Notes: generated from the letters alone by a model not told the origin. A stretch of DNA of 64,000 bases from Diplonema papillatum (GCA_030068145.1 JAPJBO010001075.1:1-64000); one strand, 5' to 3'; positions 40,016 through 55,000 are shown, numbered from the stretch's first letter. Numbers and translations are program-made.

Positions 40016-43000
40016 ATGAGGAAGCCATCGTGGGAGTGGCACGAGGATGTGCCGCGCGTCACGTCGACGGTGAAGGTGCCGAAGGCGCCGGTCCCGGGGA
40101 CCGCCCGCACGGAGAAGGTGACGACCGGCTTCGAGGTCCAGCGGGAGCAGCGCCGGAGGGTGGCCGCGGTCCGCGGCGGGTTGTACTACAGCAGCGGCAA
40201 GGGCGCGTCCCTCCGCTTCGTGCCCGCCGACAAGACGCAGTCCGAAAAGGCGCCGGTCAGCCTCTTTTCGGGCGTCGTCGACGTCGCGGCGTGCGGCGAC
40301 CTGATCGCCGTGTCCGACAACAACGGCACCTTTTGCCTCTTCGGCGGGTCGAAACCACCCCTCTACCTCACCGTCAACGCCCGGCCGCCCACGAAGCCGT
40401 CGACCAACGGCAAACCCGAGAAGCCCGACGCCTTCATCTCCCACTTCGAGTGGCTCGACGCGAACACTCTCTCCGCCCTCAGCAACGACCTGACTCTCTA
40501 CGTCATCCACGTCCCCTCCCTCCAAGACAACCCAGGCAAGAAGCAGGCGGAGCCTCAGGCCCTCGCAGCCGCCCCGGGTGTCATCACCGTGCGGGTAGGT
40601 AAGGACACCCCGTCGGCGGCGCCGGCGCCGTTCAACGCCGTGAGCGGCAGCCGGCACCACAAGGCGGTCGCGGTGCTGTCGAAGACGCAGTACCAAGTCG
40701 AGGTGTACGAGGCGGATCCGAAGGGCGGCGGGTGGCGGCAGGCGCTCTGCTGGGCCGCGCACGGGGCAGAGAAGGTGTCCGGCGTGCAGTGGCTGGCGGC
40801 CGGCGGCAGGGAGCTGCTGGCGACGGCGGCCGCCGCGGCAGGCGAGCTGAGGGTGTGGGAGGTGCTCCGCGGGGACAAAGCTTCGGCGGCGCTGCTCCAC
40901 GACGTCAAGCTGCCGTTCTCCGGCACCGGCGAATCGCTCCGCATCGTCGGCGACGGGGCGCACTTCATAGTGCACTGGAAGGGGCAGCCGTGCTGCCTGC
41001 TCGGCGAGGTGTCTGTCCACGAACAGTCGGTGCAGCTCTCGTTCTGGCGGCAGGACTGCGCCGACGTGCTGGAGCTGGGCTTCTACAACCACCCCGACAG
41101 CGGGTCGGTGTACGCGATGTGCCCGGACGGGCTCGCCTTGTTCGCCGCCCACCAGCGGCAGCAGGCGGCCAGGGCGCGGCTGCTCCCCGAGCCGTTCGTC
41201 GCACCGGACGACACGTGCGCGCCCCTGCCGCCCTCCTCCTTCTCCTCGCGCAGCTCCGCCGAAGAAGTCCTCCTCTCGAACCTCTGCGAACTGTCCACGC
41301 GGCTTAGCAAGCTCTCCGCGACATGGTGTGTATTGCGCCTACTAGAAATCCTCCCCCCGCACCTAACTAAGATTCCCACCCCTTTTTACATTCATACAAC
41401 ATCTTCCTCGAAGAAGACTTGATGCTAGCATCAACCATGCATGAGAGGCAGCGCTCTGCCTAAACTTTAAACTAAGGTTTTACCCCCCGGTCTGTGTTCA
41501 CGAGCGAAAACCGAGATGGGGAACGAGGTGCACACAACACCGCGGTAAAAAAGAATAAAAGAGGACTAGTCCCTCAAGGTTTCACCGGACGACACGTGCG
41601 CGCCCCTGCCGCCCTCTCACAGTTTCACTGAGGGAGTTGATGCACCACGAAAAGTCGATTAGAGAACTTCACACAGCCTTCAGGGTGTGGTTGGTTCAAA
41701 GAAATAGCTATTTATTCACCGAGAGAAAAGTCGTTTTCTTACGAGGTTTTCCAGATTGCCACGAGAGCCCGCAGGGCTCGAGTGGCAATCTGGAAAACCG
41801 AGTGCAAGAAAACGACGTCTCGAGGTAAGAAGATTGCTTTACTGCCGCATCACCTGACTTTTCTGCGTCCGAGAGAGCTACGCACAGGGTGTGGGAGACG
41901 CCGAAGGCCAAGAAAGATGGCGTGCCACACACCAGCTACTGGCCAAGTTCCTGTCGTGTACAACAGCACAGTCGGCTCACACAGTGTACGCTGCACGTCA
42001 GCATCCCAAGTTTCCATGGCACTGGCGGTCTCCGACTCCTGCTCCGCATCCTGCAACGAATGAGCTGGTCCTGCCATTCGAATCATTCTTCCGTTCGCTC
42101 AGTAGTGTCAGATCATGCGCGTCAACCTTGTCCCTTGCTGTTCTTTGGCACTGTGACTTCCACAGGAATGCACCTGAATTGCCCACGAAGACACCGGATT
42201 GCCCACGAATGCACCTGTATTGCCCACAAAAGCACCTGGAAACCAAAACTGCTATGCGTGCAAGAAAAGTAGTTATGCGTGCAAGAAAAGTAGTTATGCG
42301 TGCAAGAAAAGTAGTTATGCGTGTAAGAAAAGTAGCTCTCAAGGATGCAGAAAAGTCAGGTGACAGGCAGTAAAATTCATTTCCCCGGGTTAAGGCAGTC
42401 ACTCAACATTCCCTTGCGCTAGTGCTATCAGTTACAAAGACGTGTTCTTACTTCTCCCTTTCTGTTAGGCAGTTCTCGTCAGACAATACGAAGAGCAGAA
42501 ACTCCTCCTTCTCCTCGCGCTCTGTCCACGCGGCTCAGCAACTTCTCCGCGACATGGTATTGCCCCTACTAGAATTCCTCCCCCCGCATCTAAGCTAAGA
42601 TTTCCACCTCCCGTGTCTGCGTTACGAGCGAAACTCGAGACGAAGAACGAGGGAACGAGGTGCACAGGTGAAAACAATGCAGGGGGCTAGTCCCTCAAGG
42701 TTTCATACCCCCACTTTGGGGGCCGTACACTCCCCTTTTCTATTTTGACAAAAAGTCCTTAGGGGACTAACACAATTCGTTTAGTTCCTTAGAGGTACCA
42801 AACAATTCGTTTATTTCCTTAGAGGTACCACGTGTGGCCCTATTTACGCTCTTTTTGGGCAAAGTCCAAGATCCTATTTACGTTGTTTTGCACTTTTCCC
42901 GCCTGTTTTTTGCACCCGTTTTGGTTCGTAGCTACACCCAGACCGTACTAACGAGCAAAAAGAATCAAGAAGGCGAACCAAACTCGACCACTTGATGATT

Positions 43001-46000
43001 GATGATGATCAACACTTGTGCCAAAGAAGATGCAAACCCTTGCTTCATGCCGTGCCATGGAGTTGCGGCGTACCGCACTGGGAGGGTGAAATATTTCGGG
43101 ACAGAGGAATATCGGACCCTTTGCGCTTTTGCATTATTTCTGTTGTTTGTAAGGAGGTTGTACCAGCACTGCCGCGAAGATCATCACCATCATCACAATC
43201 GGAAGTTTGTCAGGCGCCCAACAAGAACTCGAATGGTGTTGCGTCTACGCTTGCCAATATAAAGCTAAGACCTTCAGAGTCATCGAATTAATGGAGTATT
43301 TATCATCCCCCAGTGTTCTAATGCAAACACTTGATTCTTTGGCTCGCGTAGCGAGCCGGAAAAAAAACGGTATGATACACCCAAATTCCCGGCTCCTGTA
43401 AGAAGAAACGGGTATCTGTCATGAGCAGACATCCAAGCCAGCTTGCTCCCTCCACCATGCAATCAGGAGTTGCCCCAAACCCGCCGACCCATTTGATGTG
43501 TTGTTGTATTCACCCAGTTCTTCGAAAGACCTGCATGGGCCTGCTTGGGTGACCTTCGGGTGGTATCTTGGACACAAGATGCGTGCTGATAACGTACTGA
43601 TTCAGCATGTGTACAAAGAGGAACTAAAATAATTAACGTGCTGAAATCAGTATGTTTAGCATGCTGAACGTAAGGCCTGGCTGTAGCCTGCAAAAAAACG
43701 TGTTTGGGCAAAATCTCTATTTACACTCACGCTTTAGGGCCACACCTGAGAGGTACCAAACAATTTTTTTTATTTCCTCAGAGGTACCCAGGGTATTAGT
43801 TTGAAGGCTTCCGGGGTTTGCAGATTTAGACCGTTACTATGCCTGGATCAAGCTTTTCGGGGTTTTCCGAATGCTTCTGGGTTCCCTGTGGTTGGACGCG
43901 CCCCAAAAACAGTCAAAATCGGAAACAGACAGTCTCGTCAGGCAGCTGAAGGGGGGTGACCTGGGGACCTATTTTCCTATGATAATAGGTCCACGGTTTT
44001 GGTGTGCACCGCCGTGCTTACAACAACATTTTTAGCGTTATTTTAAGCAACATCGCGCCGAAGGCGCGACGGAAAATTTGGGCAAAAATATCTCTGCCCC
44101 CCTTTATCATGTGGGCAACTCTTAGCTCGTGTGTGGATACTCAACTGTCAAACAGGACCTTGGCCCGGTAATGAAGCACAATGGCTGCCGACCCGAAGCT
44201 GAACACAATTGAACAGCGGCTGGGTCTCAGCAGCGGAGGCTCAGCAGCCTTCCAGCACCTTCAGCACACTGCTAAACCACCACACCCCCCGCCTATATTT
44301 ACTTTGAACACCGTCTTTTGAACATTTTTTTTTTTTTCCCCGGCCAAGCAGGGGTTTTTCCACTCACCAGTTTCGGGCCAAACCCGTGGTGAAAAAAAAT
44401 TTCACTCCGGCAGAAAAGTTTTTCTGCCGGTGTGGTGTGGTGTGGGTGCCAGTCGACACGTGCCTGTGTCTGTCTGTGTGTGGTACGCGTCGTTGACCTC
44501 GTAGCCCCATAAGCGGGGGTCCCTCTGGCCCTTCACCCCACTCAAGTTTGGGGTGCTAGCTCACTCCCTACCCTCTTGCTCCTCTTCAGATCAAGCAGGA
44601 AACGGATTCAGAGAACATGCAGAACAGCTACACATGATGCCGTGAACGATGTAAGTAGAAGATGTAAGTAGAAATCACAAAGGGTTCATGCTGAAAGGCC
44701 AATTTTGCGCCTCTTGCGCTTAGCTCCTTCCGGGGCGTTGTCGAGACCACACCCTGACCACACACAACACGCACCCACTTCACCACCAGCCCACCACCCA
44801 CGCCCACCCACACTGTCCACCACAACCCGCGCCCTTACCACCCACAACCCACGCCCCGACCACACACAACACGCACCCACTCCACCACCAGCGCCCACCA
44901 CCCACGCCCACCCACACTGTCCACCACAACCCGCGCCCTGACCACCTACACCCAGCAACGCAAAATCCCTTTAGTGAAAAAAGTTTTTTCACCAAGCCCA
45001 TTTTGGGAATTTTTTTTTTTTAGTGAATTTTTTTTTTTCACTAAAGGGGAAAATCCCTGCGGCCAAGTCCGGTTTGCAGATTTAGACCGTCGGTCTAAAT
45101 CTGCAACGGAAACTAATCTCCCTGGAGGTACCAAATCGAAATTCTCTAAGTACATTTCTCAGCCAATTTGGCCTAAAAACAATTTTGGAAATTTCCTTTG
45201 GGGTACCAAAATTTGGCTTGAAATTGTTACCAGACTTTTTGGCTGGAAATGCACTTTGTGTTTTCTTTTTTGGGTCAAAATTCACATTTTCCGGATTTTG
45301 GCCGTTTTGCCGATTTTTCCAGATTTTGGCCATTTTGGGCCATTTTCCCACTTTTTGGCCATTTTAGGCCGATTTCGCCGATTTTTCCAGGTCTCGGCCA
45401 TATATTCGGCCAATCTTGCCAATTCCCAGGTTCGGGCCTGACCTCTAGGCTCCACAGGATTATAGGAACGAAACGGGTTTGCAGGTTCGTGAGGAAGCGG
45501 GGGTGCACCAATGGCAAAATCGGCCCAAAATGGCCAAAATCTGGAAAATCGGCAAAAAATGGCCAAAATCTGGAAAAATTGGCAAAAACGGCCCAAAATG
45601 GCCAAAAGCTGGAAAATTTGACAGTTTTGCTAAAAAGTTGCTAAATTTAAGTACATTTTCAGGGCAAAAAACAAATTTGTTAGGTTTGGTACCCCTAAGG
45701 GCATTTTTTGGTACCTCTAAGGAAATAAACGAATTGTTTGGTACCTCTAAGGAAGATCACCCTTCTATTTTTGCATCCCTTTTCTACACAACATCTTCTA
45801 AGAAAACTTGATGCTATCATCCATCATGCATGAGAGGCAGTGTTCTGCCTGTCATGATTCCACCCTCTAAGCACCTGCCAGTTGCGAAATCTCAAAGAAT
45901 GTAATAGTGTGGTACCATCAGCATGCCGATGACTCCCCACTATGCAACAATATTCCAATTGCAAAGGAGGTAAATGTACGGTAGCCTACACGAAACACAG

Positions 46001-49000
46001 GTAAATCTGGGTGGCGGGCGTAAGCGTTCAACGCAGGTCTTAGAAGTTTACTAATTTACATTTACCTAGAACTTGTACACGGTCAGTACCCCGCTATACC
46101 GAAAGCATCGCAATTTCATCCTTCGCTTTGTCCACCCAGCACGGAAGAAGTCCGCCGACGAGCTCGAGAGCCTCGTCGGCGAGAAGCGCACGGAGACCGC
46201 GGCCCAGGTGGCCAAGCGCGACGACCCTTCCCACCGAGCCGCGCTCGACACGTTCAAAGCCGGCGCCTTCGAGCTGCACGTGCTGTCGTGCTGGGAGGGC
46301 GGCAGCCGATGAATACCCAGCACGCGTACTACAAGTTTAATACCCCCGCTATTCCAGAAGCATCACAACTTCACCCCTCACTTTATCCAATCGGCACTCC
46401 AAAAGGACTCTGAAATAGACAAAACGACCCCCAAAAGACCCCAATATGAAGGATCTCAAAAGACACCTCGGAATCACCAGGCATTCGAACTTCAGCAAAC
46501 TACAGTAGTATAAACCTGCCAACTCGCGCTTCGACATTCACCCGCCCGCACAGCTTGGACTTCAACGCCGTGTCGCGCAAGGTTGACGACCTCAACGTGG
46601 CGGCAGCCCGCGCGCAACCGTCTCCGAACCATATCCAGAGCGTCTACGACGGGCTGATGAAGGAAGCGTCGGGTGTCGTCGAGTCGCTTGCGAGGGGCGT
46701 GCAGGCCGTCGACGGCGGTCGGGCGGCTTGGAAGAAGTCCGCCGACGAGCTCGAGAGCCTCGTCGGCGAGAAGCGCGCGGAGACGGCGGCCCAGGTGGCC
46801 AAGCGCGACGACCCTTCCCACCGAGCCGCGCTCGACACGTTCAAAGCCGGCGCCTTCGACCTGATCTTCCGCCCCGAGCTGCACGTGCTGTCGTGCTGGG
46901 AGGGGCACAGGGCCCGGCAGCTCGTAGCGTCGGAAATCAAATCGATCGAGGCTCTGCAGACGCGGCAGCTGACCGTCGCGTTCGACGCCCTAACTGAATA
47001 CCTCTCCCAGCACACGGAAGTCATCGCCCAGTCCGAAGAAGGCCTCCTCTCCCGCCTCTCCGACGCAGTCCAAGCCGCAGAGGCGGCCATCGTCGTCCCC
47101 GAAGCGAAGGCGGAAGTCCCGAATCTCCTCCCCGGGCTCCAGGTATTTTCTTGAACGGGAAAAAACACGCAGTCTTTTGTCCCCGAGGTTTTTTTATACA
47201 TGCCCCGCAATCGAACCGGTTGTGATACCTAAACACATGCATCTCTGTATCTCCAAGTTCTCCCCTCGTGTTGGCACCACGAAGCGAGGTCCGTCGCTGC
47301 TAGCGGGCCCAGAGAACAGTGTTCGCGCTATAGAAGAAAGCGGCTGATTTCAGCCGGAACAAAGTTCTTGAAAAACTGACCGGCTGATAATCAGCCGGCT
47401 GATTTTTGGAAGGTCTGCCGATCAGAAGGGTTTTGCGACAATATCTTGATTCACATCTTGCCCAGGTTTGTGCATCAAGCTGATTCCGCCCCATGGGCGG
47501 CAGAGCCAAAGCTTGCACTGTCGAAAATCGGCTGATTTCTCGCACGCGTCTGCCGGTAAATAAAATGGGTTTATTCCCTTATAGCCACCACGATTTTTTT
47601 TTATTCCCTTATAGCCACGAAAAAAGAATTTTATTCCCTTATAGCCACGTCAATGTTTTTTATTCCCTTACAGCCACCACATGTTTTCTAATTCCCTTAT
47701 AGCCACGGAAAAAGAATTTTATTCCCTTATAGCCACGGAAAAAGAATTTTATTCCCTTATAGCCACGAAAAAAGATTTTTATTCCCTTATAGCCACGAAA
47801 AAGAATTTTATTCCCTTATAGCCACGAAAACAGAATTGTATTCCCTGACCAGCCTGGACCACCGAACCAGACCAGTCAACCACGCGGTACTCCGCCACCC
47901 ACCATTCAGCCATGATCTAGCAAGAGCAAAATTGCAAAGCCTACTACCGGATAGTGTTACGGAGGCGAACGAATCATGCGAGACATGCGAGAACCTGTGG
48001 GGGGGCCCCTCGACAGTTTTTATAACACGGCATAGTAGGTCAAGAACCGGATAAGTGTGTTCCTTCTATTTCAGTCTGATCTGTATTTTGCATCCCCTCC
48101 CTCTCCCTCCCTCCAGTCTGTATGTTGAAGTTGTAGCATAATCGGGCTGTTGAGAGATATCGCTCAGTCCACCTCATTGCGTGTTTGCCGTGTTTATTGG
48201 TTCGTAGAGTCGCGGCAAGCAGAACGAGTAGACGTCCAGTCTGCAAATTGAAGTCGTAGCTTGATCAGGTTGATGAGAGAACTCGCGGCCAGTTCACCTC
48301 ATTGCGTGTTTGAAAACGTCCCATCGACCGCAATGATTGGCAAGGCAGCTGCCTGTGCGGCCCGGCATCCGCCAAGGACCATTGACGCGAACTTGAAGCG
48401 CTCGTGCCCTTGCACGACATGGCTCCTCACAACACAAACGCTTTGGGCATCGTGCTCGCGAAGAAAAGAAAAGTAGCCACGCAGCTTGGTGAAGCCTTCC
48501 CCTGCAAATGCCACTGTGTTCTGAAGTGCCCTCTCCTTCGCCTGCCACGCGACCTTGTACGAAACCTCCGCGCCTAGGTCTTTTTTGATGTGGGCTTGCA
48601 GCTGCTTCGGTGTTGTTTTGGGTTCCGCGCGAACAAGGTCTTCCACCTCACGAGCTATCCAAGAAGTTTTGAGCCTCCCAGTGGCAGCCTTTTGCAAGAG
48701 GTTGCACGTATGCGCAGTGCAGGAAGAGACTCGCACCTCTGCTCCCCGCACATGCGCGTTGCACGAAAACCCACATGCGCTCCCGTTATCGGCCTTTGCG
48801 GAGCACTTAAAAAGTGTCCTATGTGCGTCGCTGCGCTTTCGAACGCACGTCCGAGAAGCTGAAAACGTTGTTCTCAGCACTGCGTCGCAAAACGCCTCCA
48901 TGTCTTCGAAGACAGCCCCAACTGACAGGAGTGCGTCATCATCACCGCTATCTGACGAAACTAGTGAGGCAGCGTCAACGCCACCGTCATCGACATCTGA

Positions 49001-52000
49001 CGAAACTAGTGGAGCAGCTTCTGACTCGGAGGCTGGCATAGCGGGCGAGTCTGGTGGCGGTACTTCTTCCGAAGATTGCGCTGCACGTATAAGAGCGGAC
49101 AAAAGTACGGCTGGTGAATCGGAAAGTGCCTCTACCGCTGAGTGGACGTCGCGGATCAGGGCAAATCCCAGGATCTTTGCTCTGATGTTGTCGGATTCAA
49201 AGGGTAAATCCTTTATGACTCGTAAGCAGTCTGCACATGACATTTTTACTATATTCTCACTTCTTGTCTAAACCTGGAGCTGGATTTTGTTACAAACACG
49301 GAAATTTGAGTCGCGAACTTGTTGTGCACCCATATGTATGAAAACCAACAGGAGAAGGTGGCTCCTCTCCGGGATCAAAATCTTTTTTCGTGGCTGTAAG
49401 GGAATAAAATTCTTTTTTCGTGGCTATAAGGGAATAAAATTCTTTTTTCGTGGCTATAAGGGAATAAAATTATTTCGTGGTGGCTATAAGGGAAAAAAAA
49501 AGCGGTTGTCGTCAGTTCGTGGCTATAAGGGAATAAAATTCTTTTTCCGTGGCTATAAGGGAATATTGAAAATACCGGGTGGCTATAAGATAATTTGCCC
49601 AAATAAAAAAGGCTCGAAGTTGAATCAGTCGGTACGCCGGCTATTCGTGCGCACACTGTCAGAGAAGGGAAATAAAAACTTTCCAACCGTCGGAAGCTTG
49701 CATCGCAAGCGGACGAAGGACATCCTCGCGCCCGCCTGCGCTGGGGCAGAGGGATTGTCCTTTTGCATTTACGATACGTGGAAGAAGAAGAAGAAGAAGG
49801 AAAGCGAAAACGAAAAAGGCCGCACCGGGTCCAGGAACGTGACGGTCAACCACACGCTTGCAAAGCATGAGTCGGAGGCAGCACAATCCGTCCGCTCTGC
49901 CCTGTGGCTGACCGTCTCGACGAGCTTGTGTTCAGCGCAAGCGCCAAGCTCCAAGGTGCGCCCACGCCTTGATGCTTTAGTTCGGGAAATCGGTAGACAC
50001 TTGACCCAGAGACCCGTGGCTCTGCAGTACCGCCCGAACACGTGAAGCTTGGCTCCCGTGTAGCAGGCTTCCCTGGTACCTAGTATCCATACGATGCATG
50101 GAAAAATTAGTAGTTGCCAGGAGTACCGACGGTGCACGAACATTCTACTAAGACGTTCCCCCAACGTCTCCACCCAACCCCAAGCCTCTAAGGTCAACCG
50201 GAGACGCGTCAAACACAGACTCATCGTTGCCATGCGACATAGAGCTGGTAAAGCCGCTCCCTGCCCTATTTATTGCGAATGTGTTCGTGGTGTCGGCCAA
50301 CAACCTTGTGGGTTGCCCTTCAATGTAGTGTGCGGGCTAAAAGACGTAGGCGGCGTGTTTTGGTGGTTGATCAGAATTCCAAACCTGTACACACACAGGG
50401 TAAATACAAGTGGGAAAACGATCAACCGGCACGCACAAACAAAACGAAGCGCCTGTCTTTTTTGCTAGCCAAAGAGAGTAAACGAGTGAAAGCGTACATA
50501 CAGTAGTGAGTAGAGAAGAGAACGAGTGTAGAAGAGCAGAGGTAGCACAAACCTACCAGACCAGCGGAGGCCACCGCAAAAAAGATTTCTTACCTTTTCC
50601 GTATCCCTCAAAACCAGCACCAATAACAACGTCCCCGCCATATTTAATTTTGCCGTGACAGTTCAGGTGACACAGGCTTCACCTGGCTGCTTTACCTAAA
50701 ACCTTTTTTTTTTTTTGTTTCTAACAAATAAGCGAACTTGCACTACTCTAACAAATAAAGGGGGGGTAGACCTATTATCCACCCGATTTTTTCCCGGAAA
50801 TTCCGCAAACATTAAAACTGGTGGCGTTAAAAATTGCTATTATCCAGGCTTTATCCAATGCTTATCCAAGGGCTATCCAGGGTTTTGTTGCAGGGTGGTG
50901 TTTTTTTCCTTCGCGCCTTCGGCGCGATATTGATTATTGTTTGGTAAAACCAACCTGTCCGGTCGAGTGTTGGTGGGTGCCCTTTGACAATTCTGCTTGT
51001 CTAGGTTAGGAAGAGCCAACATCGAAGGATTGAAAAGCAACATTGCTATGAACGCTTGGCTGCCACATCCTTCCCTGTGGCAAATCTTTCTGTCACCTCT
51101 GGCTTCATCCCTAACATAACTGAGGGATTTCGATATCACAAGGCACTCCTACGACCGTTCTTTTGCCGCCTGGCCGACGTTCCCTGCACTGGATGCGGTA
51201 GAATTCAAGGAAGAAGTGCCACCGAACAACCCACAGGTTGACATACCAGCCGTATCTGCACCAGTTGCACCTGCACCGGGTCCGACCAATGCTGAGTGCA
51301 CTGAGACAACAGAAACTAGTCCACACCAGCCGGCGCTTCAGCCGTCCTCTTCACAGCGCCAGCAAAGCAAAGCGCACCCACTGGGGCAGAGTGTGCTGGT
51401 TCACAAAACACTACACCAAACCGCGGCCTTGAGAAACCATTGATCAGCCTCTTTTCCGTTTTAACAGCTCTTTTTTCTTGTTTTCACTCTCTCTTTTTGC
51501 TTGTTGGCAACATTTACATTCTATGCTGTTTCCGCACTTCTTCTCACTTGGTATGCTGGTGTTACACTCACAGCAGGTGGGTAGGCCCACTTCCATAAAA
51601 AATTTACTCGCCGCTGAAAAATTAAAAAGTTAAATTTATCTCCAAAACCAGTCGACCTATTATCCTAGGATAATAGGTCCCCCTGGATAGTAGGTCTACC
51701 CCCCCTTTACGTGTTAGGTGTCATGGGGGGGCCTTCACGTGGCGACACTGTCGACCGCACCTTAATTGAGTCGCGGTCGCCAATCCTCCAACCGCCAGCA
51801 TCATGTACTTGATGCGACGCGGAAAGTGCTGACAATACCGCCTGGCGAATAGAGACAAAAGTGGCAAATCGACCCGTCGGGGGTGCTTAGCAGCCAATGG
51901 CCTGATGGCTGCGTGCACACCTAAGCAGGGTTGCATCCTCGTGTTGTAGCCGTGATGTGTATAAGGCTTCGTGGGGGCCTGGCCAACCACCTCATCACAA

Positions 52001-55000
52001 TAGGCGCAAACCTTTCTCGACAGTGATTGGACAGTCGGGATGCTGGGGGCGGGTCTCCATGAAGAAGAGGAAAGTAAAGCAAGACCTGCTCCCTGCGCCT
52101 GCTGTCTACGGCTGCTTCGGCAGACGACACATACTACTACTGCTACTACTACTACTCTAACAAATACAATTTGTCAAGAACAAAACCGATCGATGGGAGC
52201 GTACTATTCTCACACCAGTTAGATGAACAAAAAAGGTTTGAAGGAAGTGCGCTCCCTGCGCCTGCTGTCTCCGGCTGCTTCGGCAGACGACACATACTAC
52301 TACTGCTACTACTACTACTCTAACAAATACAATTTGTCAAGAACAAAACCGATCGATGGGAGCGTACTATTCTCACACCCGTTAGATGAACAAAAAAGGT
52401 TTGAAGGAAGTGCGCACAAACAAAAGAAGGTGCACAATCTCCCCAAGTGACCCGGAGCTCAACCTTTTTTCAAAGGGAGCCAAGGGCCAGAACAGGAACT
52501 TTGACGCGAAAAAAAATGGCGAGGGGGTGAGGGCCTCAAAGAGGGTATTTTAGCGGGCGAGGGATCACCTCGCGACGAAATCTCGAAGCTTGTCTCTCGA
52601 CCTTGATCTCGGGCGGGAACCTCCCTCCCCATCCGCGGTTAAATAACCTGGCCTCAGTGGTGCAAGCACCACGCGCTCTTCAAACCCATGAAACATTTTC
52701 CCCCGGCCTCAATCCTCTCCTGTGTCATCATCCCGAGTGTTCACTCAAGAAGTTTCACAGCTACTCATTGTGACTTTTCTTTCTGGATTGGACAGATTAC
52801 AGTAAGTCACCGGTGCTCCACCTGCATTCGCTCGGGCTCAACCCCAGGGACAACATTGCACAGGCTTTTCAAGCCGCAAAGAACGCTAAAAATTGTAGTC
52901 GGTCGCAAGAACTCCGGAAATGAGGAGACACATAGAAAAATGAGACCGCGCTCCAAAATAAGTCGAATCGTCGGCAATATGCAACTGCCACTACCGCCGA
53001 TACGCACACTAGTGTGCCTTAAACGAACCTTTCCGACAATGGTCACCCCAGAGACTTTAAAACCCCGGATATCTAAGTGAAAAGCCCCCGCTCCTCAACT
53101 CCCCGGTCAACCGGAGACTTTAAAATACCGACCTTCTAATCCACAAATAACGCTTGAAAGCTTACACTCTAAAAATATCCCTTTCTTGCTCTAAGAAAAC
53201 CCATTCTTGAACGGTCACACGATGACCCTAAAACCCCGGAATTTCAAGCGAACTTTTACTCTAAAAACTCAAACAGAACCACGCCGCGTCCCTTGATAAA
53301 CTCAAAGTTCGTTTCGAAGAGGTCGTCCGGGAGCAGTTCAGTCAACTCGCGGACCTGCCTATCGAAGGTCGGTTGCGGGAGCTTCTGGCTCAAGAGGTAC
53401 GTCTCGTTCTCTGCTAGTTGACATTTCAACGACAACCCTCAGGATGGATTTGAAAGAAGATACTTTAGCTATCCGAATACTCTCTCCTGCGTCGAAGCAC
53501 CGGACTAGAGCGCACTCAACTCCCTCGCATCGAAAGGTGAAAAATTGCGTCTTGGCGTTGCGCGAGAAGCATAATCGCGGATGAAAATGCGAAGGGCATC
53601 GACTTGACCCGTACACCCAAAGCTGGTTGCTTCCACTCGGGCTTGGAGGAAGAAATCCTCGGATCCAATTGAGTGGGGATCCTTCACCCACTCGGCCGAG
53701 CGCAGGCAACGGTTCGATTCCTTTCACACGATTTTTGTAGTACTAACAATCTTGCGGGGTGCCCTTCAATGTATTGCAGGCTAAAAAGTGTCTTGGTGGT
53801 TGATCAGAATTCCTTAACCATGAACATGACACATGGTTCTTTTAAGTACATGAACCACATGGATTAGCATGCACTGCTGTTTGCATGTACTGTTTTGTAA
53901 GCAGCGGCTGCCAAAACTTGTCGTGACACCTATGATCAAAGTAAAGGAGGAAAGGAGAAAAATGTTAAAAAAAACCACAATAAACGCTAAAAAAGAAAGG
54001 GGGCACGTTGTATTTTTCGACCTCGTAGCTCTGGGTCAGGCGCGCCAGGTAGATGCTGGGCTAGTTTCTGTCTGGACTTGGACTGTGTAGTCCTTCTGAA
54101 TTCTTTGTTTGTGCTTCTGAAGAAAAAGGCCGCTCCTGGTCCAGCAACGTGACGGTCAACCACAGCTTGCAAAGGTTGCGTCGGAGGCAGCACAGTGCCA
54201 CAACCCCGTCCGCTCTGCCCTGTGGCTGACCGTCCCGACGAGCATGTGTTCAGCGCAAGCCCCAAGGTGCCCCCCCCTTGGTGCGCCACGTCTTGATGCT
54301 TTGGTTTGGGAAATCGGGATTCATTACAAAAAAAAAGTTGTCGACAACTTACAAGTAAAAGAATGAAACAAAACTACGCACTTCTTCTCTTTTTCTTCGA
54401 GTAGTTCTGTGTGTGCAGCGCGATCGTGCAGCAACCGTAACACCCGTTCACAGAACGTCGGGCTCCGCCCGGCTTCGGCGCCGACGCCGTCCACTGCGGC
54501 GGCTCCGGTGGCGGAAGACGTTCCCGACGCAATGTTCGAGTCGGCGCCGAAGCTCTTGTCGAAGGCGGCAGAAAAGGCATTGGAGCCGGGCGTCTCGGCT
54601 TTGCGAGACCAGTGGTCGGCCCAATACCTGGCGCACGAGCTCTACAGCGAGTGCGTCTACGCCATCAACGATGCCACGTCAGCAGACAACGACCCTAACT
54701 ACCACATGGCGTGGCTGCGAGAGCACCTGCACGTCAGGCACAAGGAGGTGGCCGCCCGCTTGTCCCTGCAAGCCAGCCTGATGCTCCTCCGTGACGCAGT
54801 CATATGCTTCGAGGTCCGCATTTTCTCCGTTTTTTTTTGTTTGTTTCCTAACAAACTACTACTACTGTATGCTAGCAATGAAGTGTTCGCGCTACAGTAG
54901 TTGGCTGCGTACGACATGAAACTGACCGAATCAGGTGAGTTCCGCGTATTGCCAGGTTGGAAGGAAACTGCCAGGCAAAGAACCGAGGATCCCGGAAGTG

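Larger units (their letters stand above)
41326..46553 (+). other. Intron 1 of the WD40 gene, with exon copies and repeats
   Basis: Contents: a copy of exon 1 bases 41204-41236 at 41582-41614; a copy of the exon 1 end plus intron start at about 42503-42710; repeats built on TTCCTTAGAGGTACCAAACA at 42770-42830, 43745-43790 and 45700-45750; an A/T hairpin at 44985-45055; a GC-rich CCACCCACGCCC microsatellite at 44755-44950; a long hairpin at 45285-45620; and a copy of part of exon 2 at 46136-46312. No separate gene was recognised. Confidence 0.65.
47143..53276 (+). other. Intron 2 of the WD40 gene
   Basis: A 6.1-kb intron, from gtattttc to aaacag. It contains the MULE remnant (47560-49600), a ~190-bp repeat at 49820-50010 that recurs at 54130-54330, a copy of repeat B (50268-50460), a tandem 163-bp duplication (52089-52413) and a short repeat (53098-53157) inverted at 62155-62210. 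Possible ORFs near 51056-51443 have no recognisable motif. Confidence 0.6.
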
